Shown piece by piece: positions 46,151 through 57,356 of a stretch of DNA of 64,000 bases. Under the pieces are notes generated by a model. It was not told where the DNA came from. It saw nothing but the letters and a program-made list of their open reading frames with translations, and did not search any database. A program made the translations under genes and the position numbers. The stretch comes from Stomoxys calcitrans (lineage: Eukaryota > Arthropoda > Insecta > Diptera > Muscidae), in assembly GCF_963082655.1 (NCBI RefSeq), contig NC_081555.1:29993266-30057265 (forward strand), written 5' to 3'. Numbering within the stretch: the stretch's first letter is position 1; every line of letters starts with the position of its first letter.

Positions 46151-46236
46151 TCGAACGGAATACTTAAAAGTGTCGGAGCTGTTTCATTACAACGATCGTG
46201 ATTGATTAAAAATAAAAAATAAAAAAGGATTTGAAA

Positions 46237-47037
46237 ATGGGCAACAATTTAAAATTGAACTTCTTACTAGTGGCTATGTTTACTGTTGGCACCTCACTCG
46301 CCGAGCCGGGCTTACGTGTCGCAGGGCGCAGTCATGGTCGAATTTTAAACAGACCCAAACCAGCTAAGCAACAAGTGGCGCCTTATCCACCCTCCGGTTT
46401 GAAACCAGAACCTCCATTTGAATTGCCCAGCGAGCAACCGCAAATAGAATATTTGCCACCAGAGCCTGAATTAGCATATGGACCTCCTGATAATACATAT
46501 GGCCCACCAGAAATAACCTATGGGCCTCCAGAGATAACCTATGGCCCTCCCGAATCAGCTCCTGTTAATAGACAACCTGCTGAAACTTATGGTCCTCCAC
46601 CAGCTACTTATGGAGCACCTGATTGGTCCACTGCAAGTGAACCTCAAAGTGCAGCTATTATCAATGCACCATTGCAGTTGTCCTCACAGTTCACCTTACC
46701 ACGACCCAATAAGGCAGTGAATTTTCGACCAAATCAAAATTTTCGACCACAAACGGTAGCCATCATTAATGCTCCATTGAGGCCGGTTTCCCATCTAACG
46801 GTACCCCGTCCCGATCGCAATATAAATTTCCGTCCCAAACCTTTCGCCGCTCAACAGCTATTCCCACAAACCCAATTTACTTTACCGCGTGTTGAACGTC
46901 CAACCCCATTCCGGCCAAGACGTATACAGCAACAATCGAATAGATTTAGTCGCCCATTGCCAACAAGTATATTTGGCAGTTCACCGAATAGTGGCCGTTC
47001 CAGTCGACCATTGTCATCGAGTATTTTTTCCAATTGA
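46237..47037 (+). CDS. Secreted proline-rich YGPP protein, second Vajk-like paralogue
   Basis: 266-residue single-exon protein; I use the ATG at 46237 (MGNNLKLNFLL) because the codon two triplets upstream is TTG. Signal peptide residues 1-20 end at TSLAEP. The shared block YPPSGLKPEPPFELPSE is followed by tight repeats of TYGPPEI (about residues 85-125). Then come two copies of an AAIINAPL / VAIINAPL unit with TLPRP(N/D) and NFRP motifs, and a basic Ser/Arg/Pro tail with two near-identical SRPL.(S/T)SIF repeats. The protein is low-complexity, probably a cuticle or matrix component like its neighbour at 38759. The mid-region INAPL repeats distinguish it from that paralogue. Transposon copies fill the 7 kb between the two genes. 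Confidence 0.88.
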   Translation: MGNNLKLNFLLVAMFTVGTSLAEPGLRVAGRSHGRILNRPKPAKQQVAPYPPSGLKPEPPFELPSEQPQIEYLPPEPELAYGPPDNTYGPPEITYGPPEITYGPPESAPVNRQPAETYGPPPATYGAPDWSTASEPQSAAIINAPLQLSSQFTLPRPNKAVNFRPNQNFRPQTVAIINAPLRPVSHLTVPRPDRNINFRPKPFAAQQLFPQTQFTLPRVERPTPFRPRRIQQQSNRFSRPLPTSIFGSSPNSGRSSRPLSSSIFSN

Positions 47038-47159
47038 AATTATGAATTAAAAAAAAATTTAAATAGTTTTTAATTTATTGTTAATTTATATTAAAAAAGT
47101 AAAATGTTATATGTTATATTTAATTAAAAATTAAATTACTTCATAAATTTTGAAAGCTT

Positions 47160-48075
47160 CAATTTATAAAAAATTCTTAGACAGACAAAATTTCTATGAA
47201 ATTTTCTCGAAGGACTAATTGCCATATTCACAAAACTTTAAGTAGGCTTTTTTGACAGATATTCTTTTTAGAATTGTCAAAAAAACCTAGTAAAATTTCT
47301 ATTAATTTTTCCTAAATACAAAATTTCTAAGAAAATTTTCCTAAACACAAATTTTTTTCAAATAATTCCAAATAACACAAAATTTTTATGAAATTTTTCC
47401 TAAAGAAAAAATTTCTATCAAATTTTTCCTAAAGACAAAATTTTTATGAAATTTTTCCCAAAGATAAAATTTCTATGAAATTTTGCCTAAAGTTAAAATT
47501 TCTATGAAATTTTTCCTAAAGACAAAATTTCTATTAAATTATTACTAAAAACAAAATTTCTATGAAATTTTTCCTAAAGACAAAATTTCTAAGAAGTTTT
47601 CCACAAAGACAATATTTCTATTTAATTTTCTCTGAAGACAAAGTTAGGAAGTTCAAAAGTTTCAAGGCCCTGCATCCACTTTTTAGACATTTTTTCACAT
47701 TTGTAATTTACTCGATATACCTTTCGCTTGATATGCATATTGCATAGATAGGAGCACTTCTTATTGAGGGGAAGTTTTTCACACTTCGGGGGTCCACTGG
47801 CCTTTGTCTCAAAAAAAGGTTTTCAAATATGTGTTCCTGGCGTCAACCCAAATCTGCATACCAAATTTCGGCGAAATCGGAGCTGAGTCCTATAATTTCT
47901 CGAAATTTACTCTAATGGCAAAATTTTTATGAAATATTTTCTAATAACAACATTTTTATCAAATTTGCTCTAAAGACAACATTTCTATGAAATTTTCTCT
48001 TAAGACAGCTTTTTTATGAAATTTTCTCTTAAATCAACTTTTCTATAACAAAATTCTATGAAATTTTCTCTAAAG
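47160..48075. repeat. AT-rich minisatellite, ~34-37-base units
   Basis: About 15-18 units of AATTTCTATGAAATTTTTCC TAAAGACAA type (47160-47640 and 47910-48070), interrupted at 47650-47900 by a short unrelated stretch containing AAATTTCGGCGAAATCGG. Confidence 0.75.
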
Positions 48076-49170
48076 ATGGGTATTAAATTCAGTTTTCACA
48101 GTGAAACTCAATATAAAAAAAAGTGAGAGAAAACGGTGAAAACATTTCCATCTACGGTACAGTCGAATCCGCTTAGTTCTGTTGAATCCGCTTAATGTCT
48201 GTTAAGATACAGGAAAATTCTTTCAATTAACCGAGCCGAAGTTTGTATAATTAAGAGTGTTTTTCGTTAGAAGACGTTAAGTTAGATAAAGTTTTTTTTC
48301 TAAATACAAAATTATGAAAAACATGTGATGAGAAGTTAGTCAGAAATTAGTAAAATCATAACGCTGACCAAATATAAAAATTTTACGAAGAACATTTCAG
48401 TTAAACGGAGTTGATATCTTTGAAATGTGGCTGTTTTCTCTATTTTATATATATTATTTCTCAAATAAATAAAGAAATACAAACCATTGAACCCAATGAA
48501 ACAAACTAAAATGATGCCGGCGATAGTTTCAAGTGTTGCCACTATAAAAGTTGTTTTCCCATTTTTCTCACTATAAACAGAGTACTACTTTTCCGCCGAT
48601 TTTCAGCTAACGTTTCGCCGACTTTTTTTTGTGTGGAATTTGACAGCATTCCGCTCGAAAAACTGAACAGAATACTCAGCTTAAGGGTGGGTATCAAGAA
48701 AGATTTAAAAGGTATACTCACGCGAACAGCTGTTAATAGCCGGCCAGATTTAACGGTATTAAGATGTCAGATTTTTGTTTGCATTCTCTTTGTTGTTGTC
48801 TTCTTTCTCGCATATTTTCTGCTCATGTACGCACACGCACACACACAAGCACACAAATTTCTTTGTTTGTGTTAGCAAAATGTCGATCAGCTTGATGGTA
48901 AGATGGCGATTTCACCATATGGTTTTTATGTTGTTGTACAAATGAGACAACCTTTAAGATAATTCAGCCATGGGTGGGTATTAACTTCAGTTTTCACAGT
49001 GAAACTCCATATAAAAAAATAGTGAACAAAATCTGTGAAAACAATTTCATTTGTGGTACTAATGTCATGTCTACATTGACTCGTTTTGCTTATGTCGTTT
49101 TGAAACATCTTAACCGTTCACACTGGATGAAATGTTCTGAAAATTGTACTTTTTCAAACTCCAACATTTT
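48076..49170. other. Two related repeat fragments, no gene
   Basis: GGGTATTAAATTCAGTTTTC..CAGTGAAACTC at 48078 is repeated at 48973. TACAGTCGAATCCGCTTAG at 48160 looks like a pogo-type terminus. A CA-rich microsatellite lies at 48826-48860. No frame is convincing. Confidence 0.45.
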
Positions 49171-49174
49171 TTTT

Positions 49175-49412
49175 CAGGATTCACTAATAGAAGGTTAGGT
49201 CACATGCAAAAACACAAAGTGGATAGGCCCCATAAACATCATTAAGGATGTCAAATCTGACGATTGAAAATGTCATCATATAGGAGAAAACGTAAACAAA
49301 GAATGAATGTAAAAAGAGAACAAGTTGACATCCTCAATGCCAAGTACTGCCAAATATTAAAAAAAAAGTATATCGGCTGATCGCTTGGCTTAACCTTATT
49401 CAGTGAATCCTG
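49175..49412. mobile_element. MITE copy 1, 238 bases, 9-base target duplication
   Basis: Terminal repeats CAGGATTCACT / AGTGAATCCTG, flanked on both sides by ATTTTTTTT. Appears identical to copy 2 at 49803. Non-coding. Confidence 0.82.
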
Positions 49413-49604
49413 ATTTTTTTTCTTGTTTTGGCTGGGTGTCGAATGATAGCAAAATTGTAAGGATAGTAAAAATATGACGTTAAGTGTGGTTAATAACTTG
49501 TGAGTAGCCCAGGGGCTAGTAAGATTTTTGACAGCACAGCAAATTTTGACGTTTCATTTGTGGCATTTTTTCTCGCGAAGTGCACTATCTTTCAACGAGT
49601 TTTG

Positions 49605-49646
49605 GTTATGTGTGTATTATAGTTAAAAACTATACACACACATAAC
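49605..49646. repeat. Short hairpin
   Basis: GTTATGTGTGTATTATAG and CTATACACACACATAAC are inverted around AAAAA; may form a cruciform. No known function. Confidence 0.6.
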
Positions 49647-49802
49647 TAATAACATACTCAAAATCAGAGTTGCACTAATTATGTACATGAATATATCTTG
49701 GTTTCATTCAGGATAGATTCATATATAGGTAGTGGTAGTTGGCCAACAACAAAATATGTGTGTATGTTGTATGTCGACTGATCGCTTGGCTTAAACTTAT
49801 TC

Positions 49803-50040
49803 CAGGATTCACTAATAGAAGGTTAGGTCACATGCAAAAACACAAAGTGGATAGGCCCCATAAACATCATTAAGGATGTCAAATCTGACGATTGAAAATG
49901 TCATCATATAGGAGAAAACGTAAACAAAGAATGAATGTAAAAAGAGAACAAGTTGACATCCTCAATGCCAAGTACTGCCAAATATTAAAAAAAAAGTATA
50001 TCGGCTGATCGCTTGGCTTAACCTTATTCAGTGAATCCTG
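49803..50040. mobile_element. MITE copy 2, nested in an older copy
   Basis: Same 238 bases as copy 1, flanked by AACTTATTC on both sides. The left flank (GATCGCTTGGCTTAAACTTATTC) and the right remainder (AGTGAATCCTG to 50060) together rebuild the right terminus of a third, older copy. Confidence 0.82.
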
Positions 50041-50214
50041 AACTTATTCAGTGAATCCTGCGTTATATATATAGAATGCGACATATTTCGATGACAATTA
50101 ATAGACAATTTTTGTGGGAATGAAATTAATACTAGGCTTATGGCTGGTAAAAACACATGTTTTTTGCGATTGCTTTTTTGAAACACTACGAAAATTTCAA
50201 TAATAACATTCATC

Positions 50215-50345
50215 TAACAATGATAGGGAGACATCAGAAACTTGGTGTCAAAGTTTTTGAGAAGGAGCGCAAAAGATCAAAGCGATTGGAACGCTATTTT
50301 ACGTTCGGCTAACGGGACAAATGTTCGTCATAGCCAATTTTAATA
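50215..50345 (+). mobile_element. LINE-C 3' end fragment
   Basis: ATCAGAAACTTGGTGTCAAA to GTTCGGCTAACGGGACAAAT matches the last 130 bases of LINE-C. Confidence 0.65.
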
Positions 50346-50975
50346 AGATACATAATATTAGAAATTAGATAGATAGATAAGTTAAAGGGGAATGTCCCAC
50401 TGAATGAATACAGCAAGTTTTTTATTATCAAAACAAAAAAATTGCAAAAAGCGTTTACCATTAAGTGTAAACGAACCCAAATGCCAGTTGGTCAAACATG
50501 TTTCAATGTGTGAGGGACCAATAATCGTCGCCATCCCTCTTTCTCTGTCCCACAAGTTAACGGCATTCCTCTATCCATTTATTCGTAAACAAACCAAACG
50601 AATCTCTTTGATCTGGACTCCATTCATCCAATCAAACAGCAATCAGACCGCCTTGGTCCTGGAAGAATAATACATTTCGAAAATGTTCTGTATAATGTAT
50701 AAATGTTCTGTAAATGTTCCACACATATAAATGAGGGACAAAGCTAGCTAAATTATTCGTTCGTATCAATGCGAATGCACAAATTTACCAAGGAAAACTT
50801 ATTAACAACTAATAAGTTTCGCAGTTTTCAATTACGAGTATCTGCATAAATATGTCAATCGGAAAATTTTAATCATCTGTTAAGAAGAAATTAATTGGGT
50901 CTACTTCTGTTGTGTATTAAGTCCAACCTAAATAGTTGCTACAGCAACAACAAAACAAATGGTTTGATTTTTATG
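50346..50975. other. No gene recognised; may hold the last zinc-finger exon
   Basis: The zinc-finger gene to the right ends at a donor pointing into this stretch, but I could not identify the terminal exon. The 88-codon plus frame at 50404 shows no family features. Confidence 0.35.
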
Positions 50976-50978
50976 TAT

Positions 50979-51004
50979 ACCTGCGCAATTTGCAATTATG
51001 TGGC
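50979..51004. repeat. 26-base direct repeat, partner at 53065-53090
   Basis: ACCTGCGCAATTTGCAATTA plus TGTGGC occurs identically on both sides of the zinc-finger gene. The right copy overlaps the tentative first exon. Confidence 0.8.
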
Positions 51005-51018
51005 CACATAATTCATAC

Positions 51019-53092
51019 CTGTAAGTGATGTTTCCGTCGAAATGGTTTCATACAAATTTCACATTTAAATCTTGGTTCTGCCGCATGTATAGAACTCACA
51101 TGCTGTCTTAGTGTTTTGGGATTGGCGAATTGTTGTGGACAATGGTCACACCTGAAGCTAATATTCGTATGTTTAAGGGCATGTGTTCGCAAATGCTCGG
51201 CTGATATATACGATTTTCCACAGGTATGACAAACATGAGGCCGATAATTCGTGTTGTGACGCCTCTGATGAGATCTAAGATCTGATTTTGTTAAGAATGC
51301 TTTTTCGCACTGATCACACTGAAATTGCCTTATATTGTTGTGCCTATTCATGTGATATTCAAAGTGGGCTTTTTGTGAAAATGTCTTTTGGCACATTTCA
51401 CAGCTGTATGCAGGATTCTTATCATGGAGCTTCATATGAGTAGCAAGACCCCGTGATGACTTTAAGATAGTCGAACATACCTTGCAAGCATAGGTTTGTA
51501 CATGAACATAAGTTTTATGATGTTTGAATTGCCTAGAACAGGAAAACAATTCACTGCATTCGGTACAAGAATACATTTTATTTTTTTCATGAATGGGTAT
51601 GCCTATTTTACTGCGAATTTTAGAGATTTCTCTTAAATCCTCCCCTTCGGAGGTGGCAAGAGTGCTCCTATCTAAACATTGCTCTTCGCTTTCATCAATT
51701 TGCGAGCCTAGGTTATCTTTCATCACATAATTTTCTAAATCATTTGTGTCCGCTTCAGATTGGCTGATTGTAGTTTGCGTTGCACCATCATCCAGTACTT
51801 TATATATCTCAAGTACATAATCTGATTTATTGATTTATCTAGCCCTGCACAATGGGCTAATTCGGCAGCTTCTGAAATGGCTTCATCCTCCTCAGTTTTC
51901 ATGTCTTCGTTTGTTGGATTCAATTGTATGGTTGTCTTCTGTATAGACACTGGAATTAAAAATACGCCCTCTGAGAGTACGTTTTCCGATTCTCCTTTTA
52001 TGCAGATTTCTGTCTGTGTGCTAATATATGAAACCTCTTTAAGACTTGCGTCAACACTCACATTCTCCTCTTCCACCAAATCTTCTATTGTTATTTGCTC
52101 TTCATTATATACCTCCTCATCGTCGCTTAGGAGTTTCTCTTCTTTTTGTGGTAACACATCCTCTTCGTAAAGCCCCTCCAACATTTTTAAGGTATTAAGG
52201 GCCTTGTCTCTAAGTTTCTTAAACAATTTCATTTGTAGGCAACAACTATTGCAAAGATAGCGCGGATAGTAGTCGTATGTCTCCGTATGGGTAATCTGCC
52301 ACCATGGAAGCAATAAATGTATGAATTTGAAAAGTTAAGGATTTGCAATAGTTACCTCACAAACCAGAGAGTCATACAATCTCCCAGCATTAGATAAAGC
52401 AGGTGCTGTTGGTGGAGACGTTGCCTCATTTGTTTGTTAAATTCATGATGTATGGAATATATGTTGTATTCTGGAATCTTTCAAAATCTAAAATCTCAAC
52501 TTGAATGCCTCCAGAGTTTGGCTCACAACATCTAATATTTTCATATTTCATTTCATATTTTCTAGAATTGTTGGGCTTTCACCTGGCCAGGACTTAGAAT
52601 TAGTGTTAGTTGGTTGTTAGTTGTTATTATTTTGTTCTTGGTTGATGTTTGTTTTGTCTGATGACAGTTGGAATGTAATAATGGAATAATGGAATGGAAT
52701 ATGGAATATTGGAAATATGGAATATGGAATTCGGGAATGCGAATCCGCGAAAAAAGGGATAATGGGATAACAGATGAGAATGGGAGAATGGGACAGCAAC
52801 ACATGTTGTGTTTCTCTTTTTCTCTTACATTGTTGTTTGTTTAAGAATTATATGAGAATGGAGGATTCGGCGATCGCAACGAAAGTGGGCGGGCAAGGAA
52901 TTCGGCGATCGCAACGAAAGTGGGTGGGAGAATTGGAGGAGCGGGAGAGCGGACCCGGAGAGAGCGGATTTCGACTTTTCGAAACTTCGAGAGAGAGAGA
53001 GAAACAAATCCACAAATCCCATTGAACTAATCGATTAATTCAAGTAGGGATGATAAAGTAGCAAACCTGCGCAATTTGCAATTATGTGGCAT
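51019..53092 (-). CDS. ZAD-type C2H2 zinc-finger protein, frameshifted
   Basis: Probable DNA-binding transcription factor. The main exon (51019-52295) starts after a GGTGGCAG acceptor with the C-terminal half of a ZAD domain (DYYPRYLCNSCC). It continues with an acidic linker and then six complete C2H2 fingers and the start of a seventh (FKCEICMKPFRRKHHLQ). The exon stops at a GTATGA donor, so at least one more exon is expected. Near 51838 the frame shifts by one base: the acidic linker ends in one frame and SDYVLEIYKVLDDG resumes in another. An upstream exon (52356-52531) reads CCEPNSGG...VEILDFERF and LYDSLVCE but also needs a one-base shift near 52440. A tentative 26-base first exon (53067-53092, MPHNCKLR) joins in phase. 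Two frame breaks suggest either a young pseudogene or sequence error. The canonical ZAD C-X2-C is not clear. Confidence 0.75.
52670..52960. repeat. GGAAT-type simple repeats and a 30-base duplication
   Basis: 52676-52735 is built of GGAATATGGAATA-like units. 52862-52930 contains ATTCGGCGATCGCAACGAAA twice. They lie in the putative first intron of the zinc-finger gene. Confidence 0.65.
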
Positions 53093-53212
53093 CTCAACTT
53101 TTCTGTAATGATGCAAGGACTGTCTCAGAGAGACTGACCTCCATATATAAATACATATGTACATGCATACACACATTTTACGTATGGGAAAATCGTCCTT
53201 CGTGAACCGGGT

Positions 53213-53560
53213 TCACGTTAGGCTGAGTATGCACCTCTAGCGAAATTTTCGGTTGCAGCCAAGACATTCATGTCGCCGCCACTGAATACAAGATGGCGAC
53301 AAACATCGATTTATAATTTTTGCCGAATTTCAATCATTTTTGGCCTAATAAAGTACATATGTGCTGCAATTAATCGTTTTTATTTGCAAATGATTTTATT
53401 TCATGTCAATGCCTAGTATGTCAACCTGTTACGCAGCGAAAATTTCACTTAAGCTGAGGTGACGGTACCGATAATGAAAATTTCGTTTTGGAGTTTTGGA
53501 TATGGCAATGCATTTCATATAGTAACGAAAATTTTGGGCGGTGCATACAGCGCTTTAGGA
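53213..53560. mobile_element. MITE, ~345 bases
   Basis: Ends GAGTATGCACCTCTAGCGAA and ATTTTGGGCGGTGCATAC are imperfect inverted repeats (about 24 bases); TTAGG may be the target duplication. No coding content. Confidence 0.5.
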
Positions 53561-53589
53561 TGAAAAATGGAAGTGATATTGAGGAGGGT

Positions 53590-54645
53590 TGCGAGGATTT
53601 GGCGCAGTGTGAATATCTGGTCTAGAGTGGATTTACCAGATCCAAAGCCGTATTGATAGGATCAAATTATCTCATTGACTTTAGATTTAAATCTTTCATA
53701 AAGTTCGCTCGAGAGTATCTTGTATGCGATGGCGCATTCCTATGTAGATGACACATTCCTCTGAAGATGGCACATTCCGCCTTGTCTCCTTTCTTGTGTA
53801 CAGGACATAGTATTCTGAGGTTCCAATGATTTTGTTCGCGTTCTTCTGGCCAGATTGCACGGGCAATCCTTATCAGCGTGTCGCCTCCGGTCTTAAATAG
53901 TTTAGCGGGCACTTTACAGCTCGTGCTTATTTGTTGTTCTTCAGTCGGATCACAGCTACTTGGACCTCATTCTGACTAAACGTTCCATACCATTATCAGC
54001 GATTGGATCTGCGTTAACCTCTTCGCCACCATCATCGGACCATAGCAGTTGAGTAAAATGTTCTTTCCTCTTCGCCGTCACCGTCGGACACTAGCAGTTG
54101 GTTGAAATGTTATTTCTATGTCCCCAACGCACTATCTGTGTCAGTTACCAAATTTCTTTCTTTGTTTCTGCAGGAGGATGTGCCTGCAACAAAGCCATCG
54201 GTTTGAAGTTTTATTCTTTGGTTGAATTTTCGGACTTTATTCTGACTCTTATACATCTCAATTCGCTCACATTTCACATTCTTTATGCAGAATAGACGTT
54301 TTCCCTCCCTCCTTTTCTCTCGATACCTTTCCTTCATCTGACGCGTTGCTTCCGATTGCAGGGTCGCTCGGTATGTCGCATTCTTGGCTTCAGAAGCATT
54401 TCGACCCAATTGGTCGTACCATAGGTTCTTTGGGGCAGGCTTCCTGTTCCCAAGTATGGATTTCGCGACATTTTCCATGTGCTCACAAGGAGTGAGCAAT
54501 GTATAGCGTCGCTTTATATCATCGGGATAAGAAGCAGTTGGGTCGGTTGAGTGGAGTATGCCGTTGTCACATGTTGTGTTTGAAGTGCTTTGGGGTCCAC
54601 CCCAAGCGGAAAATTCAATCATACCGGACATATTTACCGACAAAT
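53590..54645 (-). mobile_element. LINE-C copy, both ends missing
   Basis: Minus-strand copy matching 13800-14700: [33 protein letters not shown], and upstream AKSILGNRKPAPKNLWYDQL. Short duplications near 53740 and 54010-54110 and many frameshifts. Confidence 0.78.
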
Positions 54646-54659
54646 GGAATATTGTGCTT

Positions 54660-55299
54660 AAATGAAAGCCCTTTGAAAGTAGAGCACGAATATGATATCA
54701 ACTTTCGGAACTCCCATAACACCCCTTTGAAAAACATTTTAATTCTAACAATACATACATACATGTTATAGATTCATAATATAGTGTTTATAGTGTTAAG
54801 AAACATATCAATTATATCATTTTACAAAACCATAATGAATATAGCGTAGAATGTGTTTTACTATAAACTTACCATAAAGTGAGAAAAATATTCTGATTCC
54901 TTTATGTTTAATTATTTCGGCTCAGCCGAAGTTTTTTGTTGAGATTGGCGGCTCATTTAAGCCGCACGAGCCGATGAAAACGGCGGCGGCGAGGGTGAAG
55001 CAAAAATGGTCCGAGGCGGCGCGCCGCCGGTTGATATCGACAGGGCTTCGTACTCTGAATATTCATTATACATTTCTCGCATCGTCTCGCGATTATAATT
55101 TTAATTTTTTAAAAAATTAAATTGTAAAATTGTGCAAAATACGGAAATCTAGAACACATATGCACGAGCGGCTAATGTGCAATTAGTTCTAAAACACTAA
55201 AAACAAATACATAAAGACTTATGTCATAGATAAATGTGAATAAAAACGTTTTTGGTTCGGCGTTCAGTACACCCCCCAACGTTTTATTTTATTTTACCT
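54660..55299. other. No gene; partly GC-rich CGGCGG stretch
   Basis: 54940-55040 is GC-rich (GGCGGCGGCGAGG); the rest is AT-rich. It may be promoter sequence for Nca, but nothing decisive is visible. Confidence 0.3.
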
Positions 55300-55744
55300 G
55301 TGCGACCAAAAAACACAAGCGGCGAAAATGATTTGAGGAACAAAATTGCTTTAATTTTCTAAATTATTTTGGAATACAACAAACCTTATCATAACATCCA
55401 TTCATCCGCATTTGTTTTGTTCGTCCGTCAGTCAGTCGTCTCAGCCAGACCAACCAGATCGTTGCCTTTTGGACTCACATTCTGGGCCACACTTTGTTTG
55501 CTGCTGCATGTGGTGGTAAACAAAACTATTGCGTTTTTGGGTAGAAAGAAATTGGCAGACATTAGACATCATTCATTCTTCCTTGTGTGAAAGTACCACA
55601 AGTGCGTCGTCGTCTAACCACACACAGAAGAAACGGAGGTTCGCCGAAAAATACTCGTGCAAGTCGCCAAAAAACACTGCAACCTTTGTGTTTTTTTCAC
55701 TTGTCACACAGCAAAAATTAAGAAATCCACATAAATAAATCTTG
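55300..55744 (+). other. Candidate 5'UTR exon of Nca
   Basis: Unique, more GC-balanced sequence that ends with a strong donor at 55745 (TTGAG followed by GTAAGT). It lies about 1 kb upstream of the Nca coding exon and contains no convincing reading frame. A non-coding first exon is the simplest reading, but it is inference. Confidence 0.35.
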
Positions 55745-56701
55745 AGGTAAGTTTTCATTATTGAGCATATAGCTCACAAGAAAATAATGATAGAAAACGG
55801 CCTTTGTTTTTTATGTCTATTGGCAGAATCGATTGAACTGCGGGTTTTGTTTTTGTTTGTACTTTCACACATTCTACTGACAATCAATCCGGTGCCATTG
55901 ACCGCTGTTTCCTCAGCTGTCAGTAGCCCCTCCCCCCATTTAACATCTTTCATTATTGGATACATGTGGACCTAGGAGGCTAGTTGGTAACTTGTAATGT
56001 AGGTATGTGTTATAAAAGATAGCCTTGTAACGCTTTAGGGCTTAGCGAAAAATCATAGTAAGATGGGAAAGAAGGCTGGACAATGGCGACATAGCGTTTA
56101 AAATGCACACAATTTGTACGTACATGCGTATACCCACCTAAACGCCGCAAGCAACCATTTCGGAATCGAAAGTCGGACTCTTTTTTTGCCAAGATCTAAT
56201 AAAACTGCATAAAAAAATGAACAGCAGCACAGTAATATAAGGCATCATCTCCCATTGAGAGCCAATTCAAGTGGACGATTTCTAAAATGCCGAGGACCAT
56301 TTTTGGGGTTCGAAGGCCCTGTGGCCTCTGCACAAATCATATCATCATTTTTTTCTTCCGTGCACAAAATTCCATCGAGTCTAGAAGTGCACCTTTATCT
56401 GTAATTTTGCACCAGATGTTTCTAAGAGCACTTTCACGAATGACAATATTTCATGATCACGGGATTGACGGACTAATTGAAGATGGAATTGTGTAAGGAC
56501 ATGTTTTTCTTTTCTTTTGTTTGATCTAGTATATGTGGGGGGTATTTGACTTACTATATCATTAATCATTAGAACTATTACATTTCGTCATATGTATAAA
56601 AAAATTTTTAGAGACAATAGTTTGTGCCTATGACACGTTACAGAATATTAACATTTACATATATATTTCTTATTTGATCCTATCCGGCATGTGCGCAGAA
56701 A

Positions 56702-57274
56702 ATGGGAAAGCAAAACAGCAAATTAAAGCCAGAAGTGCTGGAGGATTTAAAGCAAAACACTGAATTCACAGATGCTGAAATACAAGAATGGTACAAAGGA
56801 TTTCTGAAAGATTGTCCCAGTGGTCATCTATCCGTAGAGGAGTTCAAAAAAATATATGGAAATTTTTTTCCATATGGCGATGCTAGCAAGTTTGCTGAAC
56901 ATGTTTTTCGCACATTCGATGCCAATGGTGATGGGACAATAGATTTCAGAGAATTTCTGTGTGCTCTCAGCGTTACGTCTAGAGGGAAGTTAGAACAAAA
57001 GCTGAAATGGGCTTTTTCTATGTATGACCTGGATGGAAATGGATATATATCACGACAAGAAATGCTTGAAATTGTTACGGCAATATATAAAATGGTTGGA
57101 TCCGTTATGAAAATGCCCGAAGACGAAAGCACGCCTGAAAAACGAACTGATAAAATATTTAGACAAATGGATCGTAACATGGATGGGAAACTTAGCTTAG
57201 AGGAGTTTATAGAAGGTGCAAGAAGTGATCCATCGATTGTACGCTTATTACAATGTGATCCCCAATCCCATTAA
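56702..57274 (+). CDS. Nca: Neurocalcin homologue (neuronal calcium sensor)
   Basis: 190-residue EF-hand calcium sensor of the recoverin/neurocalcin family, recognised along its whole length as the fly neurocalcin. MGKQNSK gives the N-myristoylation signal (Gly2) needed for calcium-dependent membrane binding. EF1 is degenerate (residues about 36-47, with CPSG), as is usual in this family. EF2 ([12 protein letters not shown]), EF3 ([12 protein letters not shown]) and EF4 ([12 protein letters not shown]) keep the calcium-ligand positions. The C-terminus is the family-typical LLQCDPQSH. The coding sequence sits in one exon preceded by a pyrimidine-poor but plausible CGCAG acceptor three bases before the ATG, so a 5'UTR exon lies upstream. 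In EF4 the fourth loop residue is Met, where I expect Lys in other fly neurocalcins; this is a non-ligand position. Confidence 0.97.
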   Translation: MGKQNSKLKPEVLEDLKQNTEFTDAEIQEWYKGFLKDCPSGHLSVEEFKKIYGNFFPYGDASKFAEHVFRTFDANGDGTIDFREFLCALSVTSRGKLEQKLKWAFSMYDLDGNGYISRQEMLEIVTAIYKMVGSVMKMPEDESTPEKRTDKIFRQMDRNMDGKLSLEEFIEGARSDPSIVRLLQCDPQSH

Positions 57275-57302
57275 CTCTTATATATTTATGGTTTAAGTAA
57301 GC

Positions 57303-57356
57303 AATAAATGTTCGGATTATTATAAAAGCAACAATATTTTTTCTAATTGCAATAAA
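57303..57356 (+). terminator. Polyadenylation signals after Nca
   Basis: AATAAA at 57303-57308 and again at 57351-57356, within 90 bases of the Nca stop codon. Longer 3'UTR forms cannot be excluded, since unique AT-rich sequence continues to about 58.6 kb. Confidence 0.5.

Noticed and set aside
46231..46236. Earlier start for the second YGPP protein
   Set aside because: The codon is TTG; the first ATG is at 46237 and gives a good signal peptide.
50404..50670. 88-codon frame
   Set aside because: No signal peptide, domain, splice context or composition typical of a gene.
56287..56496. 69-codon frame upstream of neurocalcin
   Set aside because: No family resemblance; lies in the probable 5' intron of Nca.
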